Source: Kribbella albertanoniae
Lineage (GTDB): Bacteria > Actinomycetota > Actinomycetes > Propionibacteriales > Kribbellaceae
NCBI RefSeq assembly: GCF_004348455.1
Contig: NZ_SMKA01000007.1
Coordinates: 26,817-90,816, forward strand
Length of the DNA stretch: 64,000 nucleotides
Direction of reading: 5' to 3'
The notes under the pieces are model-generated. The model was not told the DNA's origin. It saw only the letters and a list, made by a program, of their open reading frames with translations, and ran no database searches. Position numbers and translations under genes: made by a program. Of the stretch, positions 9,246 through 17,172 are shown piece after piece. The first letter of the stretch is position 1; every line of letters begins with the position of its first letter.

Positions 9246-10610
9246 TTACGACTGGTCGGGGCGGGTGCTCTCGATGGCTTGTCTGGCTTGGCGGGCCTGG
9301 TGGGCTTGGGCTTGGGTCAGCCAGGCGGCTTCTTCGGCGGAGCGGTGGAGGGCTACGGCGTTGGTGGGGCCTTGGGGGGTGTCGATGTGCACGTTGGCCA
9401 GGTTGAGGCGGCGTTGGATGGGGCCCTGGGCCAGGCGGACGGACTGGGTCTTGTGGTGCAGGACTATCGAGGTACGGCGGCTGATCCAGCCGGCGGTGGT
9501 GACGAAGACCTGCTCGTCGGCGCCGTAGGCCAGGTAGCGCCAGCCGATCGGGCGGAGCCATTTGGCTCGCTCGGGGGCGCGCTGCAGGTCGATGGCGTCC
9601 AGGTTGAAGCCGGGGAGCACGCGGGCCAGTACTGCGGCTACTTCGCCGCGCTCGCCGACTGGGAGCAGTTGTGCGCCCTCGTTCCCGCTTTCGCCGTCCT
9701 CTTGGCCGCCCGCGACACCTGCGATGTCCAGCTCCACCCGGGACCAGCCCAGGAGACGCCAGATGAGTGGCTCGGTGATCAGCAGGCCCTGGACGCGGCC
9801 CGGTGGGATGGTTTGGCGCTGTACGTCGAAGAGGCCGCGCTTGGTACGTAGGCCGTGGTCGGTCTGGGACAGCGTGAAGCCGTGGTTGCCGACGACCTGC
9901 TTCCAGATCGGCTGGACCACACCGAGCAGCAGCGGCAGACCGGCGAACAGACCGATGTGGAAGTCGAGCACCATGGTCGCGACGATCAACCAGATCAGTG
10001 CGCCGGCGCTGCCGAGGACGGTGGACGACAGCAGGGTCGCACCGAGCAGGCGGTTGGTCGGGACGACCAGTAGCGGTGGCGCCTCGTTCTGCTGCTCCTG
10101 GTCCTGCTGCTGGGCTACCTGCTCGCCCTTGGCGCGGACCAGCAGGATGGTGCGCAGCTGGCCGGCTTCGGCGTACTTGAAGTAGCTCAGCTTGCCGTCG
10201 CTCTTGCCACCGCCGGCCACGTCCATCCGCAGCTCGGCCATGCCGAACAGCCGGGCCACAAACGGCTGGGCCACGTCGATCGCCTGGATGCGGTCGAACC
10301 GGATGATCCGGGTACGCCGGAACAGGAAGCCGCTGTCCACCCGGATCGCATCCTCGGTCAGCTGCCACTTGGTGAACCACCAGGACAGTGCGCCGAGCAG
10401 GATGCCACCGACCAGTACGCCGGCCAGTCCGATCCCCGCGACCTCCAGATTGCTCCGCAGCCCCTCGTTGTTGACCAGGGCGAACGCTGCGACGACGAAG
10501 TACCCCCAGCCCTTCACGAACGGCGTCAGCGGGTGCAGCCGCGCACCCATCTGCTCCACCACTGGTGGCTGGGCCGGTGGGACGGGCGCGGGCTCGGTCA
10601 CAGGCCCCAC
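9246..10610 (-). CDS. Bacterial PH (bPH2, YdbT-like) domain membrane protein
   Basis: A 454-residue protein with a proline-rich N-terminus, a pair of hydrophobic segments around residues 35-85, a bPH2 domain (LTEDAIRVDSGFLFRRTRIIRFDRIQAIDV, about 90-130), a second membrane pair around 195-235, and further bPH2-like modules (GLRTKRGLFDVQRQTIPPGRVQ near 260; QVFVTTAGWISRRTSIVLHHKTQ near 365). This is the YdbT layout: paired transmembrane helices followed by PH domains. It overlaps the upstream YdbS-like gene by 13 bp. The biochemical role of these pairs is not established. Confidence 0.83.
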   Translation of the reverse strand: MGPVTEPAPVPPAQPPVVEQMGARLHPLTPFVKGWGYFVVAAFALVNNEGLRSNLEVAGIGLAGVLVGGILLGALSWWFTKWQLTEDAIRVDSGFLFRRTRIIRFDRIQAIDVAQPFVARLFGMAELRMDVAGGGKSDGKLSYFKYAEAGQLRTILLVRAKGEQVAQQQDQEQQNEAPPLLVVPTNRLLGATLLSSTVLGSAGALIWLIVATMVLDFHIGLFAGLPLLLGVVQPIWKQVVGNHGFTLSQTDHGLRTKRGLFDVQRQTIPPGRVQGLLITEPLIWRLLGWSRVELDIAGVAGGQEDGESGNEGAQLLPVGERGEVAAVLARVLPGFNLDAIDLQRAPERAKWLRPIGWRYLAYGADEQVFVTTAGWISRRTSIVLHHKTQSVRLAQGPIQRRLNLANVHIDTPQGPTNAVALHRSAEEAAWLTQAQAHQARQARQAIESTRPDQS

Positions 10611-11086
10611 GCCTGTGCCTGGCCGAGCGCGGACAGCCGGTCCCGCAGCCGGGCGGCCTCATCCGGGTGCAGCCCGGGGATCTTGGCGTCGGTCGCCGGC
10701 GTGGCCGTGTGCAGCTCGACCGTGGCGATCCCGAACGCGCGCTCCAGCGGCCCGGCGGCCACGTCCACGAACTGCATCCGCCCGTAGGGCACCACGACCA
10801 GTTCGCGGAACAGGATCCCGTGGCTGACCATCAGCTCGTCCTCGCGCTCGGCGTACTTCCACGAGCGCTGGTTGCGGCCGATCAGCACCCACGACCAGAC
10901 GAACACGGCCGCGATCACGACCAGCCCGAGTACGCCGTACAGCCAGCCCAGGGTCATGCCGAGCGCAAGCAGCGCCGCGATCCCGAACACGCCGGCTGTG
11001 ATCGCCGCACTGACTCGCCGGACCGACGCGAGCTGCGGTGACACCGGCGTCCAGCTGACATCGGAGGGTGCAAAGAGGTCGTCCAC
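10598..11086 (-). CDS. Bacterial PH (YdbS-like) domain membrane protein
   Basis: A 162-residue protein with two transmembrane segments (about residues 28-72) followed by one bPH2 domain ([27 protein letters not shown] near residues 83-110). Such short YdbS-type proteins are usually encoded next to a longer YdbT-type partner, as here, with a 13-bp coding overlap. The divergent nuoD-like gene starts 26 bp away, so the two transcription units share a very short promoter region. Confidence 0.83.
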   Translation of the reverse strand: MDDLFAPSDVSWTPVSPQLASVRRVSAAITAGVFGIAALLALGMTLGWLYGVLGLVVIAAVFVWSWVLIGRNQRSWKYAEREDELMVSHGILFRELVVVPYGRMQFVDVAAGPLERAFGIATVELHTATPATDAKIPGLHPDEAARLRDRLSALGQAQAWGL

Positions 11087-11112
11087 AACCCCAGCCTGTC
11101 ACGATAGGGGTT

Positions 11113-12312
11113 ATGAGTATCGAGAAGGTGGTTGGTGTCGGCGCGGGAGCTGCTGGTTTCGACCCTGCGTTCGAGCGGGGTGGGACCGGGGACGGCTCCC
11201 AGCTGCCGACCACCGACATGGTGCTCAACATCGGTCCACAGCACCCGGCGACGCACGGCGTACTGCGGCTGCGGCTGACTCTGGACGGTGAGCGGATCGC
11301 CGGGTGCGAGCCGATCGTCGGCTATATGCACCGCGGTGCGGAGAAGCTGTTCGAGGTCCGCGACTACCGGCAGATCATTGTGCTCGCGAACCGGCACGAC
11401 TGGCTGTCCGCGTTCGCCAACGAGCTCGGCGTCGTCCTCGCGGTCGAGCGGATGATGGGCCTGGAGGTGCCGGTCCGCGCGGTCTGGCTGCGGACCCTGC
11501 TCGCTGAGCTGAACCGGGTCCTCAACCACCTGATGTTCCTCGGCTCGTACCCGCTCGAGCTGGGCGCGATCACGCCGGTCTTCTACGCGTTCCGGGAGCG
11601 GGAGACCATCCAGGGCGTGCTGGAGGAGCTGTCCGGCGGCCGGATGCACTACATGTTCAACCGGGTCGGCGGCCTCAAGGAAGACCTGCCGCACGGCTGG
11701 CTCGGCCGCACCGCCGCCGCCTCCGCCGCGGTCCGCAAGCGGCTGCCGGACATCGAGAACCTGATTCTCGGCAACGAGATCTTCCGCGCCCGCACAGTCG
11801 GCATCGGCAAGCTCTCCCCCGAGCTCGTCGCCCAGTACGGCGTCTCCGGCCCGATCGCCCGCGCTTCCGGAGTGGACGCCGACCTCCGCCGCGACGAGCC
11901 CTACCTCGCGTACGGCGAACTCCACGACGTCCTGCGCGTGATCACGCGGAACGACGGCGACTGCTTCTCACGTTTCTGGGTGCTGCTCGAGCAGGTCAAG
12001 GTCTCCCTCGACCTGGTCGACGCATGCCTCGACAAGCTCTCGTCGATGCCGGCAGGCCCGGTCAACGTCCGGCTGCCCAAGATTCTCAAGGTCCCCGAGG
12101 GCCAGACCTACGCCTGGACCGAGAGCCCGCTCGGCATCAACGGCTACTACCTGGTGTCCCGAGGCGACAAAACCCCGTGGCGGCTCAAACTCCGCTCCGC
12201 CAGCTTCAACAACATCTCCGCCCTACCAGCACTGCTCCCAGGCACCATGATCCCCGACATGATCGCCATCCTCGGCAGCATGTTCTTCGTAGTCGGCGAC
12301 ATCGACAAGTAG
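11113..12312 (+). CDS. nuoD: Solitary NuoD-like protein (complex I 49-kDa subunit family)
   Basis: A 399-residue member of the NADH-quinone oxidoreductase subunit D / NiFe hydrogenase large-subunit family, complete from [11 protein letters not shown] (residues 39-49) to the family-typical [14 protein letters not shown] end. No other nuo gene is in the window. His48 (bovine NDUFS2 His59) is kept, and so is Arg74 in HRGAEKL (the arginine methylated in NDUFS2). The quinone-pocket tyrosine (bovine Tyr108) is Trp97 here, and the aspartate paired with the histidine (bovine Asp160) is Glu149. Start ATG 11113 is chosen because upstream codons run into the divergent PH gene. The family is certain; a normal complex I role is doubtful. 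Confidence 0.9.
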   Translation: MSIEKVVGVGAGAAGFDPAFERGGTGDGSQLPTTDMVLNIGPQHPATHGVLRLRLTLDGERIAGCEPIVGYMHRGAEKLFEVRDYRQIIVLANRHDWLSAFANELGVVLAVERMMGLEVPVRAVWLRTLLAELNRVLNHLMFLGSYPLELGAITPVFYAFRERETIQGVLEELSGGRMHYMFNRVGGLKEDLPHGWLGRTAAASAAVRKRLPDIENLILGNEIFRARTVGIGKLSPELVAQYGVSGPIARASGVDADLRRDEPYLAYGELHDVLRVITRNDGDCFSRFWVLLEQVKVSLDLVDACLDKLSSMPAGPVNVRLPKILKVPEGQTYAWTESPLGINGYYLVSRGDKTPWRLKLRSASFNNISALPALLPGTMIPDMIAILGSMFFVVGDIDK

Positions 12313-12315
12313 GCC

Positions 12316-13035
12316 TCAGGCCTGCAGGTCCTTGACTGGTGGGCGGTGGGCGGTGGCGATCAGCTTCTCGATCTCGGCGGCGGGGGCGGGCTTGCCGAGG
12401 TCGTTGTAGCCCTCGCCGAAGATGCGTTCCAGCGAACTGCCTTCGGACAGGTAGGGGTGGACGTACACGGGCGTCTCGCGCTCGTGCCGCCAGCTCTCGC
12501 TCAGCGGACCGACCTCGACCGCGTCCCAGCCGAGCTTGTCCAGCAGCTCGATGACCGTCTTCCGGGCTTCTGCGTCGTTGCCCGAGACCGGCAGCGCACT
12601 GCGGTCGTCGGCACCGGCAGGCCGGGCCAGGTTGAGCAGGTGGACCATTGCGATGTTGTTGAAGACCTTGACCGTCTTGGACTCCGGCAGGTGCCGCTGC
12701 AGCAGGTCGGCGGTCTTCACGGTCTCGTTGTCGAGCTCTTCGATCCGGCCGTCGCGGCCCGGGTAGTAGTTCATGGTGTCGATCACGACCTTGCCCGCGA
12801 GGGGCTCGACCGGGATCTCGGCGTACCGGCCGAGCGGGATCGTCACCACGACGACATCCCCCGCCTCGGCGGCCTCAACCGCCGTACCGGCCCGCACGCC
12901 CAGCTCGGCGGCCTTCTCCCGCAGGCTCTCCGGGCCGCGCGAGTTGGCCAGTACGACGTCTATACCTGCCGCGACCGCGAGCTTCGCCACTACGGTCCCG
13001 ATGTTTCCACTTCCGATGATGCCAAGGGTCGTCAT
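12316..13035 (-). CDS. NADPH-dependent F420 reductase-like oxidoreductase
   Basis: A 239-residue NAD(P)-binding protein of the F420-dependent NADP oxidoreductase family, which transfers hydride between NADPH and coenzyme F420 in characterised members. It opens with TTLGIIGSGNIGTVVAKLAV and has the NSRGPESL segment, where an arginine after the second strand commonly reads the NADP phosphate, and DTMNYYPGRDG. ATG 13035 is favoured over an in-frame ATG 12 bp upstream. The window also encodes fbiC, so the organism makes F420, but family members that do not use F420 exist. It is convergent with nuoD, with 3 bp between stops. Confidence 0.82.
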   Translation of the reverse strand: MTTLGIIGSGNIGTVVAKLAVAAGIDVVLANSRGPESLREKAAELGVRAGTAVEAAEAGDVVVVTIPLGRYAEIPVEPLAGKVVIDTMNYYPGRDGRIEELDNETVKTADLLQRHLPESKTVKVFNNIAMVHLLNLARPAGADDRSALPVSGNDAEARKTVIELLDKLGWDAVEVGPLSESWRHERETPVYVHPYLSEGSSLERIFGEGYNDLGKPAPAAEIEKLIATAHRPPVKDLQA

Positions 13036-13069
13036 ACCCAAGGACAACTCGCGAAGGGCCGAAGGTATT

Positions 13070-13852
13070 TCAGACGCCGGCCTGGACGATCAGTTCGGTG
13101 AGCTCGTCGGCGAGTGCCGGAGCGACCGCGAAGGTGCCGCGGGAGGCCGGGGAGTGCTGGCTGCCGTCGAGGTCGAGGACCTGCAGACCGGCCTCGCGGC
13201 AGATCGAGACGCCGGCCATCGTGTCCCACGGTTTGTTCGAGTACATGATCGTCGCGTCGAAGAAGCCGTTGGCGGTGAACGTCAGCGCGGCCGCCGCCGT
13301 ACCGATCTGGCGCAGCCGCTGCACGCGCGGGACGAGCAGGCTGTGCAGCTCGAGCCGGCGCGGGTTGATCTCGGCCGCGTCCTCGCTGATCGCGTAGTCG
13401 CCCATCGCGATCAGGGCCTCGTTGAGCGTCGTACAGCCGCTGCCCTGGATGGCCTTGCCGTTACAGGTCGCGCCGAGACCCTCGGCGGCGGCGTACCGGG
13501 TGCCGAGCGCCGGGTGGTCGATCACTCCGAGGACAGCGCGGTCGTCGACGATCAGGCCGAGTGAGATGGCCCACAACGGCATCCCGTGGACGAAGTTCAC
13601 CGTCCCGTCGATCGGGTCGAGGACCCAGCGGGTGCCCTCGGTCGGGCCGCCCTCCTCCTCGCCCTCGATGCCGATCTGCGGCGCCTCGCGCTCCAGGAAC
13701 TCCCGGATCTTCCGCTCGACCGCGTAGTCGACCTCGGACGCCATGTCCCGGTCACTCTTGAACGTGAGCGTCCCGGGTCCCCGGGTATCGGTCACTGTCC
13801 GTCCTTGGTCGACGGCAGCCTGGGCGACTTTCAGCAGCTGAGCGAGATCCAC
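13070..13852 (-). CDS. Inositol monophosphatase-family phosphatase
   Basis: A 260-residue Mg-dependent, Li-sensitive-type phosphatase. Metal and active-site motifs are present: GIEGEEEGG (the Glu of motif 1, near residue 65), WVLDPIDGTVNFVHG (near 76) and KPWDTMAGVSICREAG (near 208). Members hydrolyse inositol phosphates, histidinol phosphate, fructose-1,6-bisphosphate or PAP. The sequence does not decide between them. It lies 34 bp upstream of the F420 reductase-like gene and probably shares its transcript. Confidence 0.88.
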   Translation of the reverse strand: MDLAQLLKVAQAAVDQGRTVTDTRGPGTLTFKSDRDMASEVDYAVERKIREFLEREAPQIGIEGEEEGGPTEGTRWVLDPIDGTVNFVHGMPLWAISLGLIVDDRAVLGVIDHPALGTRYAAAEGLGATCNGKAIQGSGCTTLNEALIAMGDYAISEDAAEINPRRLELHSLLVPRVQRLRQIGTAAAALTFTANGFFDATIMYSNKPWDTMAGVSICREAGLQVLDLDGSQHSPASRGTFAVAPALADELTELIVQAGV

Positions 13853-13894
13853 ACCTCAGAACCTACCTGAGTGCCGGAACGCGTTTGCCGAATC

Positions 13895-14335
13895 TCAGGA
13901 GGCGGCGAGACCGCGCAGCTTGAGATCCACCACGGTCGGGGCGTCGGCCTGGGAGTGTTTGTCGCCGGCGGCAACGACCGTGGCGACCTCCTCGTCGATC
14001 TTGTCCAGCCGCGCGTCGATCTTGTCCAGGCGGCGCTGCATCAGGTCGACGAACTCCGCGTTCTCGACGACGCGGGCGCTGGTGATCCGCGAGTACTCCT
14101 GCGCGACCTGGGCGCGTTCGTCGGAGTGGGCGAGCCGCTCGACCAGCAACTGGTGGCGGAACAGCACCGAGGCAGCAATCGCCACCGCTACCGCAGCGAT
14201 GGCTGCAGCGCGGAGAATCCAGGTGTTCTGAGTGAACAGCGCAACGCTGACACCGAGGCAGACAACGATCAGCAGAGCGTTGGCGACGGTGAGAACTGTG
14301 GTCCTGGTTCGACGGCGGCTACCCCTTGACCCCAT
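13895..14335 (-). CDS. Small membrane protein with coiled-coil tail
   Basis: A 146-residue protein. It has a basic N-terminus, two hydrophobic segments (about residues 14-32 and 40-58), then a helical charged region (VERLAHSDERAQVAQEYSRI, then heptad-like MQRRLDKIDARLDKIDEEVA around residues 100-120). It is conserved in this position after DUF3180 in related genomes as I recall, and may be the DUF6779 family. Function unknown. It sits 11 bp downstream of DUF3180 in the fol cluster. Confidence 0.7.
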   Translation of the reverse strand: MGSRGSRRRTRTTVLTVANALLIVVCLGVSVALFTQNTWILRAAAIAAVAVAIAASVLFRHQLLVERLAHSDERAQVAQEYSRITSARVVENAEFVDLMQRRLDKIDARLDKIDEEVATVVAAGDKHSQADAPTVVDLKLRGLAAS

Positions 14336-14346
14336 GGACCGTCATG

Positions 14347-14868
14347 TTAGGCGGTCTCGTCGGGGTCCTCGGGAATACGACACGCACGTTCCAGCAACAA
14401 TCCGGCCGTGACGACCAGCACCGAGATCACAGCGGCGAGGCCGGCCATGATCACTCTGTTACGAGGACCCGAGGCGCTCAGGCCTCCCAGGAAGGATAAC
14501 GCGAACCCTGCGTACACACCGGTGCACAACGCGCCGACGAACGCACTGGCCTTCCCGATCAGCAACAGGAACACGGCCCGCTGCGGTTCGACCCGCTCCC
14601 GCCGTACCTGAACCCGCTGTTGGGTGTTGCGCGCCGCGGCGAACAGCAGCGCGGCCAGGAACGCCCAGGCGACCAGCGTCAGCCAGGAGATGTTCGGCGC
14701 GACGCCGTCCCCGGCCTCGATCGCCTTGATCATGGTGAAACCGACCGCGGCACCCAGTACGGCGATTGCCACCAGCAGCCGCCGAGAGGTCGGCCGGACC
14801 GAGCCCGGACGCCGTGGCTCCTGACCGGAACCCGGAGCGCGATCGGACTCGGGACCGCCGGAGGCCAC
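14347..14868 (-). CDS. DUF3180 family membrane protein
   Basis: A 173-residue protein with four predicted membrane segments after a hydrophilic N-terminus (SRRLLVAIAVLGAAVGFTMI; SWLTLVAWAFLAALLF; AFVGALCTGVYAGFAL; MAGLAAVISVLVVTAGLLL). The GTG start at 14868 overlaps the folK stop (TAGTG). DUF3180 genes routinely follow folK in actinobacteria. The role is unknown; the context suggests co-expression with folate synthesis rather than a proven functional link. Confidence 0.8.
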   Translation of the reverse strand: MASGGPESDRAPGSGQEPRRPGSVRPTSRRLLVAIAVLGAAVGFTMIKAIEAGDGVAPNISWLTLVAWAFLAALLFAAARNTQQRVQVRRERVEPQRAVFLLLIGKASAFVGALCTGVYAGFALSFLGGLSASGPRNRVIMAGLAAVISVLVVTAGLLLERACRIPEDPDETA

Positions 14869-15425
14869 TACTGGAGCTCGAGATCGAGCTTGGTCACACC
14901 TTCGGTGCCGACCTTCTCCAGCAACTCCGCGACCGGGCCGTGCCCGAGCAGGACGGCGTCCGGCTCGATGTCCAGCCACGGCGCCAGCACGAACGCGCGC
15001 TCGTGCGCCCGCGGGTGCGGGATGGTCAGCTCCTCGGACTCGATCGTCTTCTTGCCGTAGGTGATCAGGTCGACGTCCAGCGTCCGCGGCGCGCCCTTCA
15101 CACTGCGCTCACGGCCGAAGGCCTGCTCGACCGCGTGCGCGCGGTCCAGCAGCAGCTCGACCGACAGGGTCGAGTCCGCCAGCAGGACGACGTTCAGGTA
15201 CGGGCCGGACTCGTCCGGCCCGCCGATCGGCTGGGTCTCGTAGACCGGCGAGACATCGACCACGACGACGTCCGGGGTGTCCCGCAGCGCGTCGATCGCG
15301 CCCTGCAGGTTCGCCTCACGGTCGCCGAGATTACTGCCGAGCGACAGGATCACCTGGCGAATCGGCTTGAGGCCACCGCTCAGGGTGTCCGCGTCGATGA
15401 CGTAAGGACTTGGGGTCTCGGTCAC
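14868..15425 (-). CDS. folK: 2-amino-4-hydroxy-6-hydroxymethyldihydropteridine pyrophosphokinase
   Basis: HPPK transfers pyrophosphate from ATP to hydroxymethyl-dihydropterin before FolP acts. In this 185-residue protein the motifs are ILSLGSNLGDREANL (near residue 27), YETQPIGG (near 63), PYLN, and the RTLDVDLITYG with IPHPRAHERAFVLAPW region (105-145), which carries the metal and pterin ligands. The GTG start at 15425 overlaps the folB stop (GTGA); upstream in-frame codons lie inside folB and read as low-complexity Arg-rich sequence. Confidence 0.95.
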   Translation of the reverse strand: MTETPSPYVIDADTLSGGLKPIRQVILSLGSNLGDREANLQGAIDALRDTPDVVVVDVSPVYETQPIGGPDESGPYLNVVLLADSTLSVELLLDRAHAVEQAFGRERSVKGAPRTLDVDLITYGKKTIESEELTIPHPRAHERAFVLAPWLDIEPDAVLLGHGPVAELLEKVGTEGVTKLDLELQ

Positions 15426-15811
15426 GAGGATTCTCCGGCTCTGCGCTGCACGGTCAGGACAACGTCGTCGAACGGCACCGAGATCGGCGCCGAGGGTTTG
15501 TGGATGGTCACCGCGGTCGCTGTCACCCGCCGGTCGGCGAGACACAGCTCGGCGATGCGCTGGGCGAGGGTCTCGATCAGGTCCACCGGATCGCTCTCGA
15601 TCGCTCGATGCACCTGCTCGGCGACCACGCCGTAGTTCACGGTGTCGGCCAGGTCGTCGGAGGCCGCGGCGGGACGGGTGTCCAGCTCCAGCCGGACGTC
15701 CACGACGAACTCCTGCCCGTCGGCCCGCTCGTGATCGAAGACCCCATGGCGTCCAAAGCCGCGAATGCCACGAATCTCGATCACGTCAGGGGGAGACACG
15801 GGCCCACTCAT
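15422..15811 (-). CDS. folB: Dihydroneopterin aldolase
   Basis: A 129-residue enzyme that cleaves dihydroneopterin to hydroxymethyl-dihydropterin and glycolaldehyde. Family features are IEIRGIRGFGRHGVFDHERADGQ-type N-terminus (GRHGV near residue 20), DTVNYG, LIETLAQRIAELCL and the conserved lysine in TIHKPSAPI. The ATG at 15811 overlaps the upstream NTF2-like gene stop by 4 bp. It is part of the folP/NTF2/folB/folK chain in which every junction is an overlap. Confidence 0.95.
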   Translation of the reverse strand: MSGPVSPPDVIEIRGIRGFGRHGVFDHERADGQEFVVDVRLELDTRPAAASDDLADTVNYGVVAEQVHRAIESDPVDLIETLAQRIAELCLADRRVTATAVTIHKPSAPISVPFDDVVLTVQRRAGESS

Positions 15812-16281
15812 TCCGCCTCCTCCTGTTGGCCCCCAGACGACAGTACCGGGGAGGCATGGTGGATCCACAACCGCCAGCCGGTCGAAGTTTTACGGAAGAC
15901 GTTCGTCGCGAGCGCCTTGCCACCCGCGAAACCTTCTTCCGGAGCACCGTCGCCCGAGGACAGGACATTCTCCGTACACGTGACGTATGCCACGTCTTCA
16001 TCCACCCGCACCTGCACATCGGTGAGGAAGAACTGGATGTACGGCGTGTTCGCGAAGATCATCGCCCAGGCCCGCATCATCTCGGAGTACCCGTAGATGG
16101 CGGCGTTGCCCGGATGGATACAGACCGGGTCCGGTTCGGGCAGCCAGACGGCCGCCATCAGATCCAGGTCACCGGCCTCGAACGCGTTGTAGAACGAGGT
16201 GTTGGCGTTCAGCACGACGTCCTCGACGGTCGTCCCGCGGGCGCCTTCGCTCGGCCGGGGGCTCCCGGATCCGTCCGTCAT
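15808..16281 (-). CDS. NTF2/SnoaL-like protein in the folate operon
   Basis: A 157-residue protein with the cone-shaped NTF2/SnoaL pattern: helix TSFYNAFEAGDLDLMAAVW, then PDPVCIHPG, and a C-terminal sheet ending in STGWRLWIHHASPV. It overlaps folP upstream and folB downstream by 4 bp each, so it is built into the folate operon. Proteins of this fold include ketosteroid isomerase-like and small-ligand-binding members. Neopterin triphosphate dephosphorylation or pterin binding would be an attractive guess but nothing in the sequence shows it. Confidence 0.8.
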   Translation of the reverse strand: MTDGSGSPRPSEGARGTTVEDVVLNANTSFYNAFEAGDLDLMAAVWLPEPDPVCIHPGNAAIYGYSEMMRAWAMIFANTPYIQFFLTDVQVRVDEDVAYVTCTENVLSSGDGAPEEGFAGGKALATNVFRKTSTGWRLWIHHASPVLSSGGQQEEAE

Positions 16282-17135
16282 ACGGTTCCCCATCTCTTCG
16301 CCACTCGGACCGCGTCCGCGGTGGGCGCCACCACATGCGCCCGGACACACCAGGCTCCTGCGGCTGCGGCCAGGGCGTTCACGGCCAGGCTCGCGTCGTC
16401 TCGTCGTACAGCCGGCCGTAGTGCACCGGTCTCCTCATCGGCGAGCAGCCTACCGAGGAACGTCTTGCGGGACGCACCGATCAGCAACGGCCGGCCCAGT
16501 ACGGCGAATTCCGGCAGCCGCCGCAGGATCTCCCAGTTGTGGTCCGCGTTCTTGGCGAAACCGAGCCCGGGGTCGAGGGCGACCCGGTTCAGATCCACCC
16601 CGGCGGCCCGGATCACCTCCAGCCGCTCGGCCAGCTCCGCGATCACCTCGGCCACGACATCGTCGTACTCGGCCTTGTTCTGCATGTTGATCGAATGGCC
16701 ACGCCAGTGCATCGCGACATACGGAGTACGGCGCTCGGCCACCAGCGCGAGCATGTCCGGGTCGGACTGGCCGGCGGACACGTCGTTGATCATCGTGGCG
16801 CCCGCGGCGAGGGCCAGCGCGGCGACCTCGGAGCGCATGGTGTCGACCGAGATCAGCGCGCCCTCGGCGGCCAGCGCCTCGACCACCGGCAGCACGCGGC
16901 GGATCTCCTCGGCCTGCGACGGCCGCTCGGCCCCCGGCCGGGTCGACTCACCACCCACGTCGAGCAGGTCGGCGCCCTCCGCGAGCAAGTCCCGCCCGTG
17001 CTTGATCGCGGCGGCCGGCTCGAACCACTCGCCACCGTCGGAGAACGAGTCCGGTGTCACGTTCACGACGCCCATGACGAGACTCCGGTCCAGCACCGGT
17101 AGCCCGTCCACGTGACCCCACGAACCGATTCCCAC
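16278..17135 (-). CDS. folP: Dihydropteroate synthase
   Basis: A 285-residue TIM-barrel enzyme condensing hydroxymethyl-dihydropterin pyrophosphate with p-aminobenzoate, the sulfonamide target. Motifs are MGVVNVTPDSFSDGG (near residue 21), LLDVGGESTRPGA (near 57), SVDTMRSEVA, INDVSAG, ALDPGLGFAKNADHNW (near 190) and LIGASRKTFLG (near 217). The gene is separated from folE by the antitoxin-like and protease genes, whereas folE and folP are neighbours in many actinobacteria. Confidence 0.96.
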   Translation of the reverse strand: MGIGSWGHVDGLPVLDRSLVMGVVNVTPDSFSDGGEWFEPAAAIKHGRDLLAEGADLLDVGGESTRPGAERPSQAEEIRRVLPVVEALAAEGALISVDTMRSEVAALALAAGATMINDVSAGQSDPDMLALVAERRTPYVAMHWRGHSINMQNKAEYDDVVAEVIAELAERLEVIRAAGVDLNRVALDPGLGFAKNADHNWEILRRLPEFAVLGRPLLIGASRKTFLGRLLADEETGALRPAVRRDDASLAVNALAAAAGAWCVRAHVVAPTADAVRVAKRWGTV

Positions 17136-17172
17136 CCGCCCACCGTAGTGGGCGGGTCGGACACATCAGGAA

